From NCBI GenBank assembly GCA_947498625.1, contig CANMKR010000001.1, positions 364,090 through 428,089 of the forward strand: a stretch of DNA of 64,000 nt, read 5' to 3'. Below, piece after piece: positions 1-7,889 of this stretch (positions are counted from its first letter, which is position 1; every line of letters starts with the position of its first letter). Below the pieces are notes generated by a model that was given only the letters and a program-made list of their open reading frames with translations, ran no database searches and was not told the DNA's origin. This DNA is from an uncultured Kangiella sp. (GTDB lineage: Bacteria > Pseudomonadota > Gammaproteobacteria > Enterobacterales > Kangiellaceae). Made by a program: the position numbers and the translations under genes.

Positions 1-1
1 C

Positions 2-1039
2 CCTGATCGTAATCCTGATGACAAAGAGGCGGAGGCGCGTTTTAAAGAAGCGAAAGAAGCCTACGAAGTATTAAATGATCCGCAAAAGCGTCAAGCTTAT
101 GATCAGTTTGGTCATGCCGGTGTTGACCAAAGTGCTGGTGGTCAAGGTGGTTTCCATGGCGCTGATATGGGTGACATTTTTGGCGATATGTTTGGCGATA
201 TCTTTGGTGGTGGCGGTCGTCGCGGCGGCGGTCGAGCAGGACCACAACGTGGTTCTGACTTGCAATACAATATGCAGGTGACACTAGAAGAAGCGGTTAA
301 CGGCGTGTCGAAAACCATTAAGGTTCCAACTTACGTTGATTGTGAGCCATGTGATGGTTCTGGTGCTAAGAAAGGTTCCGAGAAAGTCACTTGTGGAACT
401 TGTAATGGCCAAGGCCAAGTGCGTATGACCCAAGGTTTTTTCTCAGTTCAACAAACGTGTCCGGATTGTCAGGGACAGGGACAAACTATTAAAGATCCTT
501 GTAACTCTTGTTCTGGTCAAGGCCGTGTGCATAAAACCAAAACCTTGTCTGTAAAAATTCCTGCAGGTGTTGATACTGGCGATCGTATTCGCTTATCGGG
601 CGAAGGCGAAGCGGGTGGCCCCGGTGCTCCATCGGGCGATTTGTATGTTCAAATCAATGTTAAAGAGCATGAGATTTTTGTCCGAGATGGCGCCAACCTT
701 TACGCCGAAGTTCCTGTCAGTTTTGTCACTGCAGCATTAGGCGGAACCTTACAAGTGCCAACACTAGATGGCAAAGTAAGTTTGAAAATTCCTGCGGAAA
801 CGCAAACCGGTAAAATGTTCCGGTTAAAAGGCAAAGGCATAAAAGCCTTACGTCAAAATTATACTGGCGACCTGATGTGTCGTGTAATTTTGGAAACTCC
901 AGTTAAACTAAGCAAAGAGCAAAAAGAATTGCTAGAACAGTTCCAGCAGAGCGTTGCAGAGTCGGGCGGTAAGAATAGCCCCAAAGAAACCGGTTGGTTC
1001 GATGGTGTTAAAAAATTCTGGGATAATATGACCAGTTAA
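2..1039 (+). CDS. dnaJ: Chaperone protein DnaJ (5' truncated by window)
   Basis: DnaJ is the Hsp40 co-chaperone that delivers unfolded proteins to DnaK and stimulates its ATPase in the cytoplasm. The reading frame is open from base 2, so the first part of the J domain, including the HPD motif, lies outside the window and 345 residues are visible. The end of the J domain ([20 protein letters not shown]) is followed by a Gly/Phe-rich linker, then four CxxCxGxG zinc-binding repeats ([32 protein letters not shown]), then the C-terminal substrate-binding domain. A terminator follows directly. The gene probably belongs to a dnaK-dnaJ unit that starts upstream. The identity is secure. Confidence 0.98.
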   Translation, partial: PDRNPDDKEAEARFKEAKEAYEVLNDPQKRQAYDQFGHAGVDQSAGGQGGFHGADMGDIFGDMFGDIFGGGGRRGGGRAGPQRGSDLQYNMQVTLEEAVNGVSKTIKVPTYVDCEPCDGSGAKKGSEKVTCGTCNGQGQVRMTQGFFSVQQTCPDCQGQGQTIKDPCNSCSGQGRVHKTKTLSVKIPAGVDTGDRIRLSGEGEAGGPGAPSGDLYVQINVKEHEIFVRDGANLYAEVPVSFVTAALGGTLQVPTLDGKVSLKIPAETQTGKMFRLKGKGIKALRQNYTGDLMCRVILETPVKLSKEQKELLEQFQQSVAESGGKNSPKETGWFDGVKKFWDNMTS

Positions 1040-1050
1040 TGATAGATTTA

Positions 1051-1075
1051 AAGCCCGCAAACAGCGGGCTTTTTT
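1051..1075 (+). terminator. Rho-independent terminator of dnaJ
   Basis: An 8-bp GC-rich stem (AAGCCCGC / GCGGGCTT) with a 5-base loop is followed by a run of T. It lies 11 bases after the dnaJ stop. Its T-run directly abuts the ribosome binding site of the next gene, so that gene has no room for its own promoter after the terminator. Confidence 0.9.
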
Positions 1076-1077
1076 AT

Positions 1078-1082
1078 GGAGG
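1078..1082 (+). promoter_or_regulatory. Ribosome binding site fixing the FRG gene start
   Basis: GGAGG lies 5 bases before the ATG at 1088. An upstream in-frame ATG at 1076 overlaps this site and has no Shine-Dalgarno of its own, so 1088 is the better start. Confidence 0.7.
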
Positions 1083-1087
1083 AAATA

Positions 1088-1912
1088 ATGCCTAATGAAA
1101 TTCAAAGCAGAGTTTTACGAAGGAGTTCGGACTTTTTAAGAAAGTTTGATTTTGATGATAACAAAGTATCATCTGTTTCAGAATATGCAAAAGTTATTCA
1201 AAGCTTCTGTTGTGGAGGTTCTTCTTTGTTTCGAGGAGAGCCACACCTTTATGATGTTCCTTTAATGCCATCAATTTTAAGGGATGATGCAAATCTAACA
1301 TATGAGAACGATAGGCATATTTCTGAGGAAGAGCTATTAGCCATTGAACAATGTAAGCAACAAGCTTTGCAAGGTAATATTAAGGATAAATATTTAAGAG
1401 CATTTATTCCAAATATGCATTTAGAAGATGTCAATTGGTTACCGTTGGCAAGGCATTTTGGATTCAATACTAGACTTTTAGATGTTACTTCTAACCCGTT
1501 AGTAGCCCTCTATTTTGCTGTATCTGAAGACTATAGAGGAGCTATACCTGAAGAGGACGATGCATTTGTATATATAATGAGAAAGAATAATTTCAGACCA
1601 GTAAACGATAGAAATATTATGCAAAATAGTAGTAATGATTATCCCCCAATTCCGATAAGCTATTTGGAATTATATGGTGTAGATACAGAGTTTGATGCAG
1701 ATTTAGATGAAATCCCCTATCTTTATGAGCCACATATTCCTCAGGAAAGATTAATAGCACAAGGTGGAAGTTTTGTATTTTGGAGAAGTCCAACTCCTGT
1801 ATTACATGCCGATTCGATGATTCCTATTAGGATTAATGCTGCGGAGACAATGCACATAAGAAATGAGCTTACAGCTTTTGGGATATGGGAAGAGCTTTTA
1901 TTTCCATGCTAG
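1088..1912 (+). CDS. FRG domain-containing protein
   Basis: This is a 274-residue soluble protein with the FRG domain, named for its N-terminal Phe-Arg-Gly motif. Here the motif is LFRGE near residue 48, and the second conserved block reads ARHFGFNTRLLDVTSNPL followed by ALYFAV. The biochemical role of FRG proteins is not established; in other bacteria they often sit in accessory or defence-type regions. There is no signal peptide or membrane segment. The gene is squeezed between the dnaJ terminator and the next gene, whose start overlaps its end, which suggests translational coupling. Its AT-rich codons (many AGA, ATA, TTA) differ from the flanking housekeeping genes and hint at acquisition. 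The family call is good and the function is unknown. Confidence 0.85.
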   Translation: MPNEIQSRVLRRSSDFLRKFDFDDNKVSSVSEYAKVIQSFCCGGSSLFRGEPHLYDVPLMPSILRDDANLTYENDRHISEEELLAIEQCKQQALQGNIKDKYLRAFIPNMHLEDVNWLPLARHFGFNTRLLDVTSNPLVALYFAVSEDYRGAIPEEDDAFVYIMRKNNFRPVNDRNIMQNSSNDYPPIPISYLELYGVDTEFDADLDEIPYLYEPHIPQERLIAQGGSFVFWRSPTPVLHADSMIPIRINAAETMHIRNELTAFGIWEELLFPC

Positions 1913-3669
1913 TTATGAAAAAGAACTCTGTTCAAACTCTATTACCAATAGTATTTTTTTTAAAGCCGTATAAAAAAATGGTGTTCTTTGCACTATTGGC
2001 TTTATTGCTTACAGCAGCGGTGAGTTTGTCTTTAGGGCATGGCTTAAAGTTAGTCATTGATAATGGTTTTGCTGCGGGTTCAGTTGAAAATCTTCGCTCG
2101 GCGATATTTGTGATGATTGCTTTGGTAAGCCTATTAGCCATTGGCACCTTTTGTCGTTTTTATTTAATGTCATGGCTTGGCGAGCGAGTCAGTGCTGATA
2201 TTCGCAAAGCGGTATTTGATCGTTTGGTGGTTTTACATCCCGCCTATTTTGAAGAAAATCGTAGTGGCGAAATCATGTCGCGTTTAACTACTGATACGAC
2301 TTTGTTGCAGTCAATAGTGGGCTCGTCTTTTTCCATGGCACTTCGCAGTAGCTTAACTTTTATAGGTGGCATTGCGATGTTGTTTTTTACCAATGTGCAA
2401 TTAACCCTTTATATACTGATTGGCGTGCCCATGGCGATTTTGCCGATGATTTTTTTTGGTAAAAAAGTCAGGAAGTTTTCTAAAGATAGCCAAGATACTA
2501 TTGCTGATGTTGGTACCTATGCGGGTGAAATAATCCAGAATATTAAGGTAGTGCAAAGTTACAGTCGTGAAGAGCAAGAAAAAGCAGCTTTTAGTGATGA
2601 AGTAGAAAAAGCTTTTGAGACTGCTAAGAAGCGAGTGCGCCAAAGATCAATTCTTATAGCTTCTGTGATCTTGATGGTGTTTGGTGGCTTAAGCGCGATG
2701 ATGTGGGTTGGCGGTAATGGGGTGATTTCGGGTGCTATCACCGGCGGTGAGTTAGCGGCCTTTGTGTTTTACGCCATGATGGTTGGAATGTCTGCTGCGA
2801 CTATTGCGGAAGTTTATGGCGAATTGCAAAGAGCTGCCGGTGCAGCCGAGCGAGTTGTGGATTTAATGGCGGTTCAAAGCAATATTTTACCGCCAGATAA
2901 TTTAGAGGCATTAAATGATAATGCTCTTAAGATGATAGCTTTTAATGACGTTAGTTTCAGTTACCCTTCGCGCCCTGATGAATTTGCGCTGAAGGATATT
3001 AATCTGACCATTAATAAAGGCGAAGTAGTGGCTTTAGTTGGGCCATCAGGAGCAGGTAAGACTACGCTATTCGAATTGCTTGAGCGTTTTTATGATCCAC
3101 AACAAGGCAATATTCTTTTTAAAGACGTAAACTTAAAACAGTTGGCGCCGAATAAACTGCGCGATGAGATGGCATTAGTGCCGCAGAACCCAATATTGTT
3201 TAGTAATGATGTTTGGTACAACATTCGCTATGGTAAATCTGACGCTATCGATGATGAAGTTATCGAAGCCGCCAAAAAGGCGCATGCTCATGATTTTGTG
3301 AAGACTTTGCCAAAGGGCTATGAAAGTTACTTAGGTGAGCAAGGTGTACGCTTATCGGGTGGACAAAAACAACGGGTGGCCTTAGCGAGAGCTATTTTAA
3401 AAGATCCAGAAGTTTTGCTGTTGGATGAAGCGACCAGTGCATTGGATGCCGAAAGTGAGCATCATGTACAAGCCGCTTTAGAAGAATTAATGAAAGATCG
3501 CACCACTTTGATCATAGCGCATAGACTTTCGACGGTGATCCATGCGGACAAAATTGTTTTGTTGGATAAAGGTGAAATAATCGCAATGGGTACTCATCAA
3601 GAATTATTGGCTTCTTCAAAACTCTATCAACGCTTGTGTGAGTTACAGTTTGATTTAACCGGGGATTAG
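1906..3669 (+). CDS. ABC exporter, fused membrane and ATPase domains (MsbA/BmrA-like)
   Basis: This is a half-transporter that works as a homodimer and exports lipids or hydrophobic drugs across the inner membrane. It has about six membrane segments in the first 310 residues, then an ATPase domain with Walker A GPSGAGKTT (about residues 379-387), signature LSGGQ and Walker B VLLLDEATSALD. In-frame starts exist at 1885, 1906 and 1915. I chose 1906, which overlaps the end of the FRG gene; 1915 is equally possible. The length of about 587 residues is normal for the family. The substrate cannot be read from the sequence. It could be a second MsbA-type lipid flippase, but no lpxK neighbour supports that. 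Confidence 0.88.
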   Translation: MLVMKKNSVQTLLPIVFFLKPYKKMVFFALLALLLTAAVSLSLGHGLKLVIDNGFAAGSVENLRSAIFVMIALVSLLAIGTFCRFYLMSWLGERVSADIRKAVFDRLVVLHPAYFEENRSGEIMSRLTTDTTLLQSIVGSSFSMALRSSLTFIGGIAMLFFTNVQLTLYILIGVPMAILPMIFFGKKVRKFSKDSQDTIADVGTYAGEIIQNIKVVQSYSREEQEKAAFSDEVEKAFETAKKRVRQRSILIASVILMVFGGLSAMMWVGGNGVISGAITGGELAAFVFYAMMVGMSAATIAEVYGELQRAAGAAERVVDLMAVQSNILPPDNLEALNDNALKMIAFNDVSFSYPSRPDEFALKDINLTINKGEVVALVGPSGAGKTTLFELLERFYDPQQGNILFKDVNLKQLAPNKLRDEMALVPQNPILFSNDVWYNIRYGKSDAIDDEVIEAAKKAHAHDFVKTLPKGYESYLGEQGVRLSGGQKQRVALARAILKDPEVLLLDEATSALDAESEHHVQAALEELMKDRTTLIIAHRLSTVIHADKIVLLDKGEIIAMGTHQELLASSKLYQRLCELQFDLTGD

Positions 3670-3670
3670 T

Positions 3671-4270
3671 TTGAGATTATTAAGTAGTATTTTTATCAGC
3701 CTGTTCTTGATGGCCTGTAGTGGAGAGGGTGATCTAAAAAAGTTAAATGCAGATGCCACTATCTTAGCTTTTGGCGATAGCCTAACACTAGGCGTTGGCG
3801 CGAATGATGAAGACGCATATCCTCAGAAGTTAGAAAAATTAATAAACTTGAAAGTGGTAAACGCTGGTGTGTCAGGCGAGGCCACAGCAGAAGGTTTACA
3901 AAGACTCGGTGCTGAGCTAGATAGATATTCACCTCAATTGGTCATTTTGCTAGAAGGTGGCAATGATATTTTGAGAAATTATAACTTAGCGCAAACGAAA
4001 CAAAATTTGGCAAAAATGATTGAGGAAATTCAATCGCGCAATATGCAATTGATACTAGTTGGTGTTCCTGAAAAAAATATCTTTTCAGATTCTGCTGATT
4101 TATATCAAGAATTATCTGAGCAATATAATCTGGTTTTTGACGAAAAAATCATTGCTAGTTTGTTAAAAAAGCAAAGATATAAATCAGATCCTATACATTT
4201 CAATGCCTTAGGCTATGAAAAGTTAGCAGAACGCTTAAGAGAGATACTCGATGAAAATGGAGCCCTTTAA
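3671..4270 (+). CDS. GDSL-family lipoprotein esterase (TesA/arylesterase-like)
   Basis: This is a probable esterase, lysophospholipase or thioesterase of the SGNH/GDSL hydrolase family. All catalytic blocks are present: GDSL with Ser37, Gly69 (NAGVSGE), Asn98 (EGGND) and Asp173/His176 (SDPIHF). The N-terminus has a short hydrophobic segment ending in the lipobox LMAC with Cys16, so the protein is likely a lipoprotein rather than the soluble periplasmic TesA of E. coli. Translation starts at TTG one base after the exporter stop, so the two genes form an operon. It could trim lipids handled by the adjacent exporter, but that is inference. Confidence 0.85.
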   Translation: MRLLSSIFISLFLMACSGEGDLKKLNADATILAFGDSLTLGVGANDEDAYPQKLEKLINLKVVNAGVSGEATAEGLQRLGAELDRYSPQLVILLEGGNDILRNYNLAQTKQNLAKMIEEIQSRNMQLILVGVPEKNIFSDSADLYQELSEQYNLVFDEKIIASLLKKQRYKSDPIHFNALGYEKLAERLREILDENGAL

Positions 4271-4757
4271 ATTAATGGTTAAAGCTAGAGCTTATACAGT
4301 TCATGATCGCGCTGATGTCTTGGAAGTGTTTTCTTCAAATATTGGCCTTTACTTTGCCGAAGAAGAAACCGAAGATTTCATCGAGTTTTTAGATGCGCAG
4401 GCTTTGGATAATCGTTATCTAGTATTCTATTCTGAAGATAAACCCGAGCAAATAATAGCTTGTGGAGGCCATGGCTTCATCGAAGATAAAATGTTTTTGC
4501 GCTGGGGTATGGTGGCACAAGATGCGCACAATCAAGGCACTGGAACTCAGTTATTAATCCAGCGTTTGAAGGCTGTCTATCAACATCATGGGGCTGCAGA
4601 TGTTTATATCGATACGTCGCAGCATGTTCAGGGCTTCTATGAAAAATTTGATTTTAGTGTGGTTTCGTCAATCAAAGATGGCTTCGCTCCCAATATCGAT
4701 CGAGTAAGAATGATTTTCAACAATTGGGCCGCTAACTTTGTAAAACCTATCGCATAG
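4251..4757 (+). CDS. GNAT family N-acetyltransferase
   Basis: This 168-residue protein has the GNAT fold, which transfers an acetyl group from acetyl-CoA to an amine. The acetyl-CoA loop reads AHNQGTGTQLL, preceded by the strand RWGMVA, and the C-terminal part has the usual VQGFYEKFDF segment. The start at 4251 overlaps the end of the esterase gene by 20 bases; ATG 4257 or 4275 could be used instead. It appears to be the last gene of the block that begins with the FRG gene. The substrate is unknown. Confidence 0.8.
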   Translation: MKMEPFKLMVKARAYTVHDRADVLEVFSSNIGLYFAEEETEDFIEFLDAQALDNRYLVFYSEDKPEQIIACGGHGFIEDKMFLRWGMVAQDAHNQGTGTQLLIQRLKAVYQHHGAADVYIDTSQHVQGFYEKFDFSVVSSIKDGFAPNIDRVRMIFNNWAANFVKPIA

Positions 4758-4803
4758 TCTCTTAAAATATTTGCAATGGATAGCTTTAGTTGGGTATCTT
4801 GTC

Positions 4804-4834
4804 AGCTGTTCTAGGCAGCCTTATGAGCTGTTCT
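4804..4834. repeat. Pair of direct repeats AGCTGTTCT, 22 bp apart
   Basis: AGCTGTTCT occurs at 4804-4812 and again at 4826-4834. The 22-bp spacing is close to two helical turns. Both copies lie in the 134-base gap upstream of the small secreted protein gene, where a regulator could bind. No known box is recognised. Confidence 0.3.
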
Positions 4835-4891
4835 GTTGTAATTGAGTTGTTAAAAGAAAAATAGGTTTTAAAGAAAGTAGGTTTAAAAAGT

Positions 4892-5320
4892 ATGAAAAAT
4901 ATTTTACTGGTGATTTCACTATCCTTAGTTATCGCAATTAGCTATTCAGCAAAAGCTTCTGTGGTTATTTACCCAAACTTCCAAATACCACCAGAGTTTA
5001 AAAGTAAACCTGACTTTAATCCTTCTAGTTACTTAGCAAAGTATCCAGTGGCCAATACCTATAAAAAACTAAGCGACGACAAGAAAGAACGCTTGGCTTG
5101 TTTAATTGTGGCTTCAGAGAAATACACTCAAGAAAAATTTAAGCATTCTTTTATGGTTGATTTAAAGCAACCTTTGATTGCTTTGACCATGACAAATTTT
5201 CCTGAGATAAGGCAAATGGAATGGGGTGGTCGTAAAGACGCCGATGTGAAATATATGAGCCTAAGCCAAATCGCTAAAGGTGTTGAAAGTGCCGTTAACC
5301 CATCCAATTGTAAGGTGTAA
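4892..5320 (+). CDS. Hypothetical secreted protein
   Basis: This 142-residue protein is not recognised. It has a clear signal peptide (Lys at position 2, hydrophobic core ILLVISLSLVIAI, probable cleavage after AKA near residue 22). The mature part contains two cysteines (CLIV and the C-terminal NCKV), which may form a disulfide in the periplasm, and the segment MEWGGRKDADVKYMSLSQIA. An imperfect tandem repeat of about 16 bases (TAGGTTTTAAAG, GTAGGTTTAAAAAG) lies just before the start and includes the weak ribosome binding site. It is probably transcribed from its own promoter, with dapB following after 5 bases. Confidence 0.6.
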   Translation: MKNILLVISLSLVIAISYSAKASVVIYPNFQIPPEFKSKPDFNPSSYLAKYPVANTYKKLSDDKKERLACLIVASEKYTQEKFKHSFMVDLKQPLIALTMTNFPEIRQMEWGGRKDADVKYMSLSQIAKGVESAVNPSNCKV

Positions 5321-5325
5321 CTAGC

Positions 5326-6129
5326 TTGATTCATTCTATTATCATTAATGCAGCCACTGGTCGTATGGGCAAAGAGCTGATTCAAGCCGTGGTATCTGAT
5401 ACCGATTCGGTTGTCGCCGCAGCGCTTGCAAGAGAAGGTCATCCTTTGATTGGCAGCGATATCGGTTATATGGTTGGCGCTAATCCGCAAAATAAATTGT
5501 TATCGTCGGATTTAGAGTCGGCCCTTTTATCGGCCAATGTGTTAATTGATTTTAGTTTGCCAGATCATTCGATCAGTACACTATTGCAAGCGGAAAAAAA
5601 CAATACTCCAGTATTGATTGGAACAACCGGCTTTGATGCGGAGCAATTAGCAATAATCGAGAAAACGGCAACTTCTATTCCTGTTATGCTGGCTTCTAAT
5701 TATAGTCTGGGCGTTAACAGTCTGATTCATTTAGTCACGCAAGCGACAAAGTTGTTATCGGATAAAGCTGATATAGAGATTTTTGAAGCTCACCACAAAC
5801 ATAAGATTGATTCGCCGTCAGGCACTGCGATCTCCATTGGCCAAGCGATTGCCGAAACCCAAGGGAAAAACTTGGATGAGATTGCTGCTTATGAGCGTTC
5901 TGGCGAGCGTAAAACTGGTGATATTGGCTTTGCAGTGATGCGTGGCGGAGAGATTATCGGGACGCATGAAGTGACTTTTGCCCTTAATGGTGAGCTAGTG
6001 AGTTTGAGGCATGAAGCCCAAACTAGACAGTGCTTTGCGCAAGGTGCTTTGACCGCTGCTAAATGGTTAGTGCAGCAGCCAGCGGGGTTATATAACATGC
6101 AAAATATGTTAAGTGGCTCACGTTTTTAG
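5326..6129 (+). CDS. dapB: 4-hydroxy-tetrahydrodipicolinate reductase
   Basis: DapB reduces 4-hydroxy-tetrahydrodipicolinate with NAD(P)H in the diaminopimelate/lysine pathway, which feeds peptidoglycan synthesis. The 267-residue product has the nucleotide-binding motif NAATGRMGKEL at residues 8-18, the conserved TTGF segment, and the signature EAHHKHKIDSPSGTA with the catalytic His/Lys region. Translation starts at TTG with AAGGTG about 8 bases upstream. A dnaJ-dapB-carAB order is also familiar from Pseudomonas-type genomes, although here an accessory block separates dnaJ from dapB. Confidence 0.97.
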   Translation: MIHSIIINAATGRMGKELIQAVVSDTDSVVAAALAREGHPLIGSDIGYMVGANPQNKLLSSDLESALLSANVLIDFSLPDHSISTLLQAEKNNTPVLIGTTGFDAEQLAIIEKTATSIPVMLASNYSLGVNSLIHLVTQATKLLSDKADIEIFEAHHKHKIDSPSGTAISIGQAIAETQGKNLDEIAAYERSGERKTGDIGFAVMRGGEIIGTHEVTFALNGELVSLRHEAQTRQCFAQGALTAAKWLVQQPAGLYNMQNMLSGSRF

Positions 6130-6323
6130 CGGTACTGGTTCAATTTTTAGCCGAAATTTGTGAGACATTGACCATTGTGCTTGTGCGATAAAGACTAAAT
6201 TTAGCTAAGAAATAGTAATTATTTTATAGGGATTTTGTTTGAATTTACTCATTTCGGAATCTAACCTATTGATTTATATTGGATATGCTTAATTTGAGTA
6301 AAATAAAGCGTTTGAAAGTGGTA
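6130..6323. other. Intergenic stretch before the candidate regulatory RNA
   Basis: About 190 AT-rich bases with no open frame that I can support and no terminator for dapB. The half-site TGTGAG at 6159 lies about 200 bases upstream of the RNA start and resembles half of a GacA box, but the second half is not conserved. Confidence 0.4.
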
Positions 6324-6351
6324 TTGCAAAGCAAAAAAAAAGGCGTAGATT
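6324..6351 (+). promoter_or_regulatory. Sigma-70-type promoter for the candidate CsrB/RsmZ-like RNA
   Basis: TTGCAA (6324-6329) and TAGATT (6346-6351) are separated by 16 bases, and an A-rich run lies in the spacer. Transcription would start near 6358, directly before the first GGA hairpin. This is an inference from sequence alone. Confidence 0.55.
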
Positions 6352-6357
6352 AGCAGT

Positions 6358-6484
6358 TGTGCAAAGGATGCGCGATTAAGGAAAGATTGAAGCCTAAGGA
6401 TAAGGTGATACACGGAAGTCGCAAGGAGCAACAAATTGGCAAGAGGCCGAATGAAAACGGGCGCGAATCAGCGCCCTTTTTCTT
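6358..6484 (+). ncRNA. Candidate CsrB/RsmZ-family sRNA that sequesters CsrA/RsmA
   Basis: A transcript of about 125 bases would start after a good promoter and end at a strong terminator (GGGCGC 6459-6464, GCGCCC 6471-6476, then T-rich). It carries five GGA motifs at 6366, 6380, 6398, 6414 and 6425. Several sit in hairpin loops: GTGC/GCGC around AAAGGAT, GCCT/AGGT around AAGGATA, and GAT/GTC around ACACGGAA. ATACACGGAAGT closely fits the CsrA consensus RUACARGGAUGU. The 3' part (AAGGAGCAACAAA, then GAAAACGGGC before the terminator) resembles the end of E. coli CsrB as I remember it. RNAs of this family titrate CsrA/RsmA and are usually controlled by GacA/UvrY. There is no open frame on this stretch. 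Confidence 0.72.
6459..6484 (+). terminator. Rho-independent terminator of the candidate sRNA
   Basis: A perfect 6-bp stem GGGCGC/GCGCCC with loop GAATCA is followed by TTTTTCTT. It lies about 230 bases upstream of carA, which makes simple carAB attenuation a less natural reading, though not an excluded one. Confidence 0.88.
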
Positions 6485-6567
6485 GCTTGAGTATTTAGAT
6501 AGCATCATCCAAAGTTTTATTTTTCGAATCCGATAGACTTAGAATCTTTGATCCCTTAAAATATGTC

Positions 6568-6594
6568 GGATCTAGCATGATTCTATGCAGATCC
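6568..6594. promoter_or_regulatory. Inverted repeat upstream of carA
   Basis: GGATCT-A-GCAT, loop GATTCT, ATGC-AGATCC forms a 10-bp stem with a single bulged A. A second small palindrome, AATCCGGATT, lies at 6643-6652. Both are in the otherwise empty 230-base region between the sRNA terminator and carA. carAB is normally controlled by arginine and pyrimidines, so these are plausible operator or leader elements, but neither matches an ArgR box convincingly. Confidence 0.4.
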
Positions 6595-6704
6595 ATAATT
6601 TACAATTGTTCAGAAGTAGGTAATAACGGGCTCATTTTAATGAATCCGGATTTTTTGCACCTTTTATTTAGGCCTATTTCTGAAGTAGCTTAAGCATTTT
6701 TTAT

Positions 6705-6710
6705 GGAGGT
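6705..6710 (+). promoter_or_regulatory. Ribosome binding site favouring a TTG start for carA
   Basis: GGAGGT lies 4 bases before the TTG at 6715. The in-frame ATG at 6703 overlaps this site and has only a T-run before it. A UUG start is also known for E. coli carA, which supports 6715. Confidence 0.65.
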
Positions 6711-6714
6711 TTCC

Positions 6715-7878
6715 TTGTCAGCACCGCAGCCTTTTCAAGAGCTTCAGCCTGCCATTTTGGTTCTAGCCGATGGTAGCGTTTTCCGTGGTACTTCTATTGG
6801 TTGTGATGGCCATGCCGTAGGTGAAGTCGTTTTTAATACCGCAATGACCGGTTATCAAGAAATTCTTACCGACCCTTCGTATGCTAAGCAAATGGTCACA
6901 TTGACCTATCCGCATATTGGTAACGTTGGTACTAACTCTGAAGATGAAGAATCTAGCGAAGTATGGGCAGAAGCTTTAATCATTCGCGACCTACCTTTGC
7001 TGCAAAGCAATTTCCGTTCTGAAGAAACCTTAACAGAGTATTTAAAGCGCCATAACAAAGTTGCGATTGCAGATATTGATACTCGTCGCTTAACTCGAAT
7101 TTTGCGGGATAAAGGTGCGCAAAACGGCTGCTTAATAGCGGGTGATAAGTTAACTAAAGCAGATGAAGAAAAGGCGTTAGAGTTGGCTCAGTCATTCCCC
7201 GGCCTAAAAGGCATGGATTTGGCGAAAGAAGTTTGCACCAAAGATGCTTATCAGTGGGATGCCACTTCTTGGCAGCTTGGTAAAGGTCATGGCAAGCTGG
7301 CAGAAAAGAAATTCAAAGTTGTTGCTTATGATTATGGTGTTAAGCGCAATATCTTAAGAATGTTGGTTGACCGCGGTTGCGACTTGACAGTGGTTCCAGC
7401 ACAAACTCCTGCCAAGGATGTTTTGGCCATGAATCCGGATGGCGTTTTCTTATCAAATGGTCCGGGCGATCCTGAGCCTTGTGATTATGCGATTGCAGCG
7501 ATTAAAGACATTGTAGCTACCGGCACTCCAACCTTTGGTATTTGCTTAGGCCATCAGTTGTTAGCTCTTGCCAGTGGTGCAAAAACCGTGAAAATGAAGT
7601 TTGGTCATCATGGCGCAAATCATCCAGTACAAAACTTGGATGACAAAACGGTTTTAATCACCAGTCAAAACCATGGCTTTGCTGCCGATGAAGAGACCTT
7701 GCCAGATAATTTGCGCGCAACTCATCGTTCATTGTTTGACGGTTCTCTGCAAGGAATTCATCGCACAGATAAACCTGCATTTAGTTTCCAAGGCCATCCT
7801 GAAGCGAGTCCAGGGCCGCACGATGCAGCGCCGCTATTTGATCACTTTATTGAACTAATGACTCAACATAAAGCATAG
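6715..7878 (+). CDS. carA: Carbamoyl-phosphate synthase small (glutaminase) subunit
   Basis: CarA hydrolyses glutamine and channels ammonia to CarB for carbamoyl phosphate, the precursor of pyrimidines and arginine. From the TTG start it has 387 residues. The N-terminal domain begins at [13 protein letters not shown]. The C-terminal class I glutaminase domain has the nucleophile elbow [16 protein letters not shown] (Cys near residue 277) and the [13 protein letters not shown] segment with catalytic His and Glu. The neighbour 11 bases downstream is carB. About ten residues before the conserved start form a short extension. Identity is secure; only the start is open. Confidence 0.97.
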   Translation: MSAPQPFQELQPAILVLADGSVFRGTSIGCDGHAVGEVVFNTAMTGYQEILTDPSYAKQMVTLTYPHIGNVGTNSEDEESSEVWAEALIIRDLPLLQSNFRSEETLTEYLKRHNKVAIADIDTRRLTRILRDKGAQNGCLIAGDKLTKADEEKALELAQSFPGLKGMDLAKEVCTKDAYQWDATSWQLGKGHGKLAEKKFKVVAYDYGVKRNILRMLVDRGCDLTVVPAQTPAKDVLAMNPDGVFLSNGPGDPEPCDYAIAAIKDIVATGTPTFGICLGHQLLALASGAKTVKMKFGHHGANHPVQNLDDKTVLITSQNHGFAADEETLPDNLRATHRSLFDGSLQGIHRTDKPAFSFQGHPEASPGPHDAAPLFDHFIELMTQHKA

Positions 7879-7889
7879 GTAAAATTAAG

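Noticed and set aside
6159-6176. Possible GacA box upstream of the candidate sRNA (TGTGAG with central AT)
   Set aside because: The left half fits the TGTAAG consensus in five of six places but the right half does not, so it is not a convincing palindrome.
6358-6702. carAB transcription attenuator with leader peptide
   Set aside because: No small open frame with arginine or pyrimidine-related codons precedes the hairpin, the terminator is 230 bases from carA, and the GGA motif set explains the sequence better.
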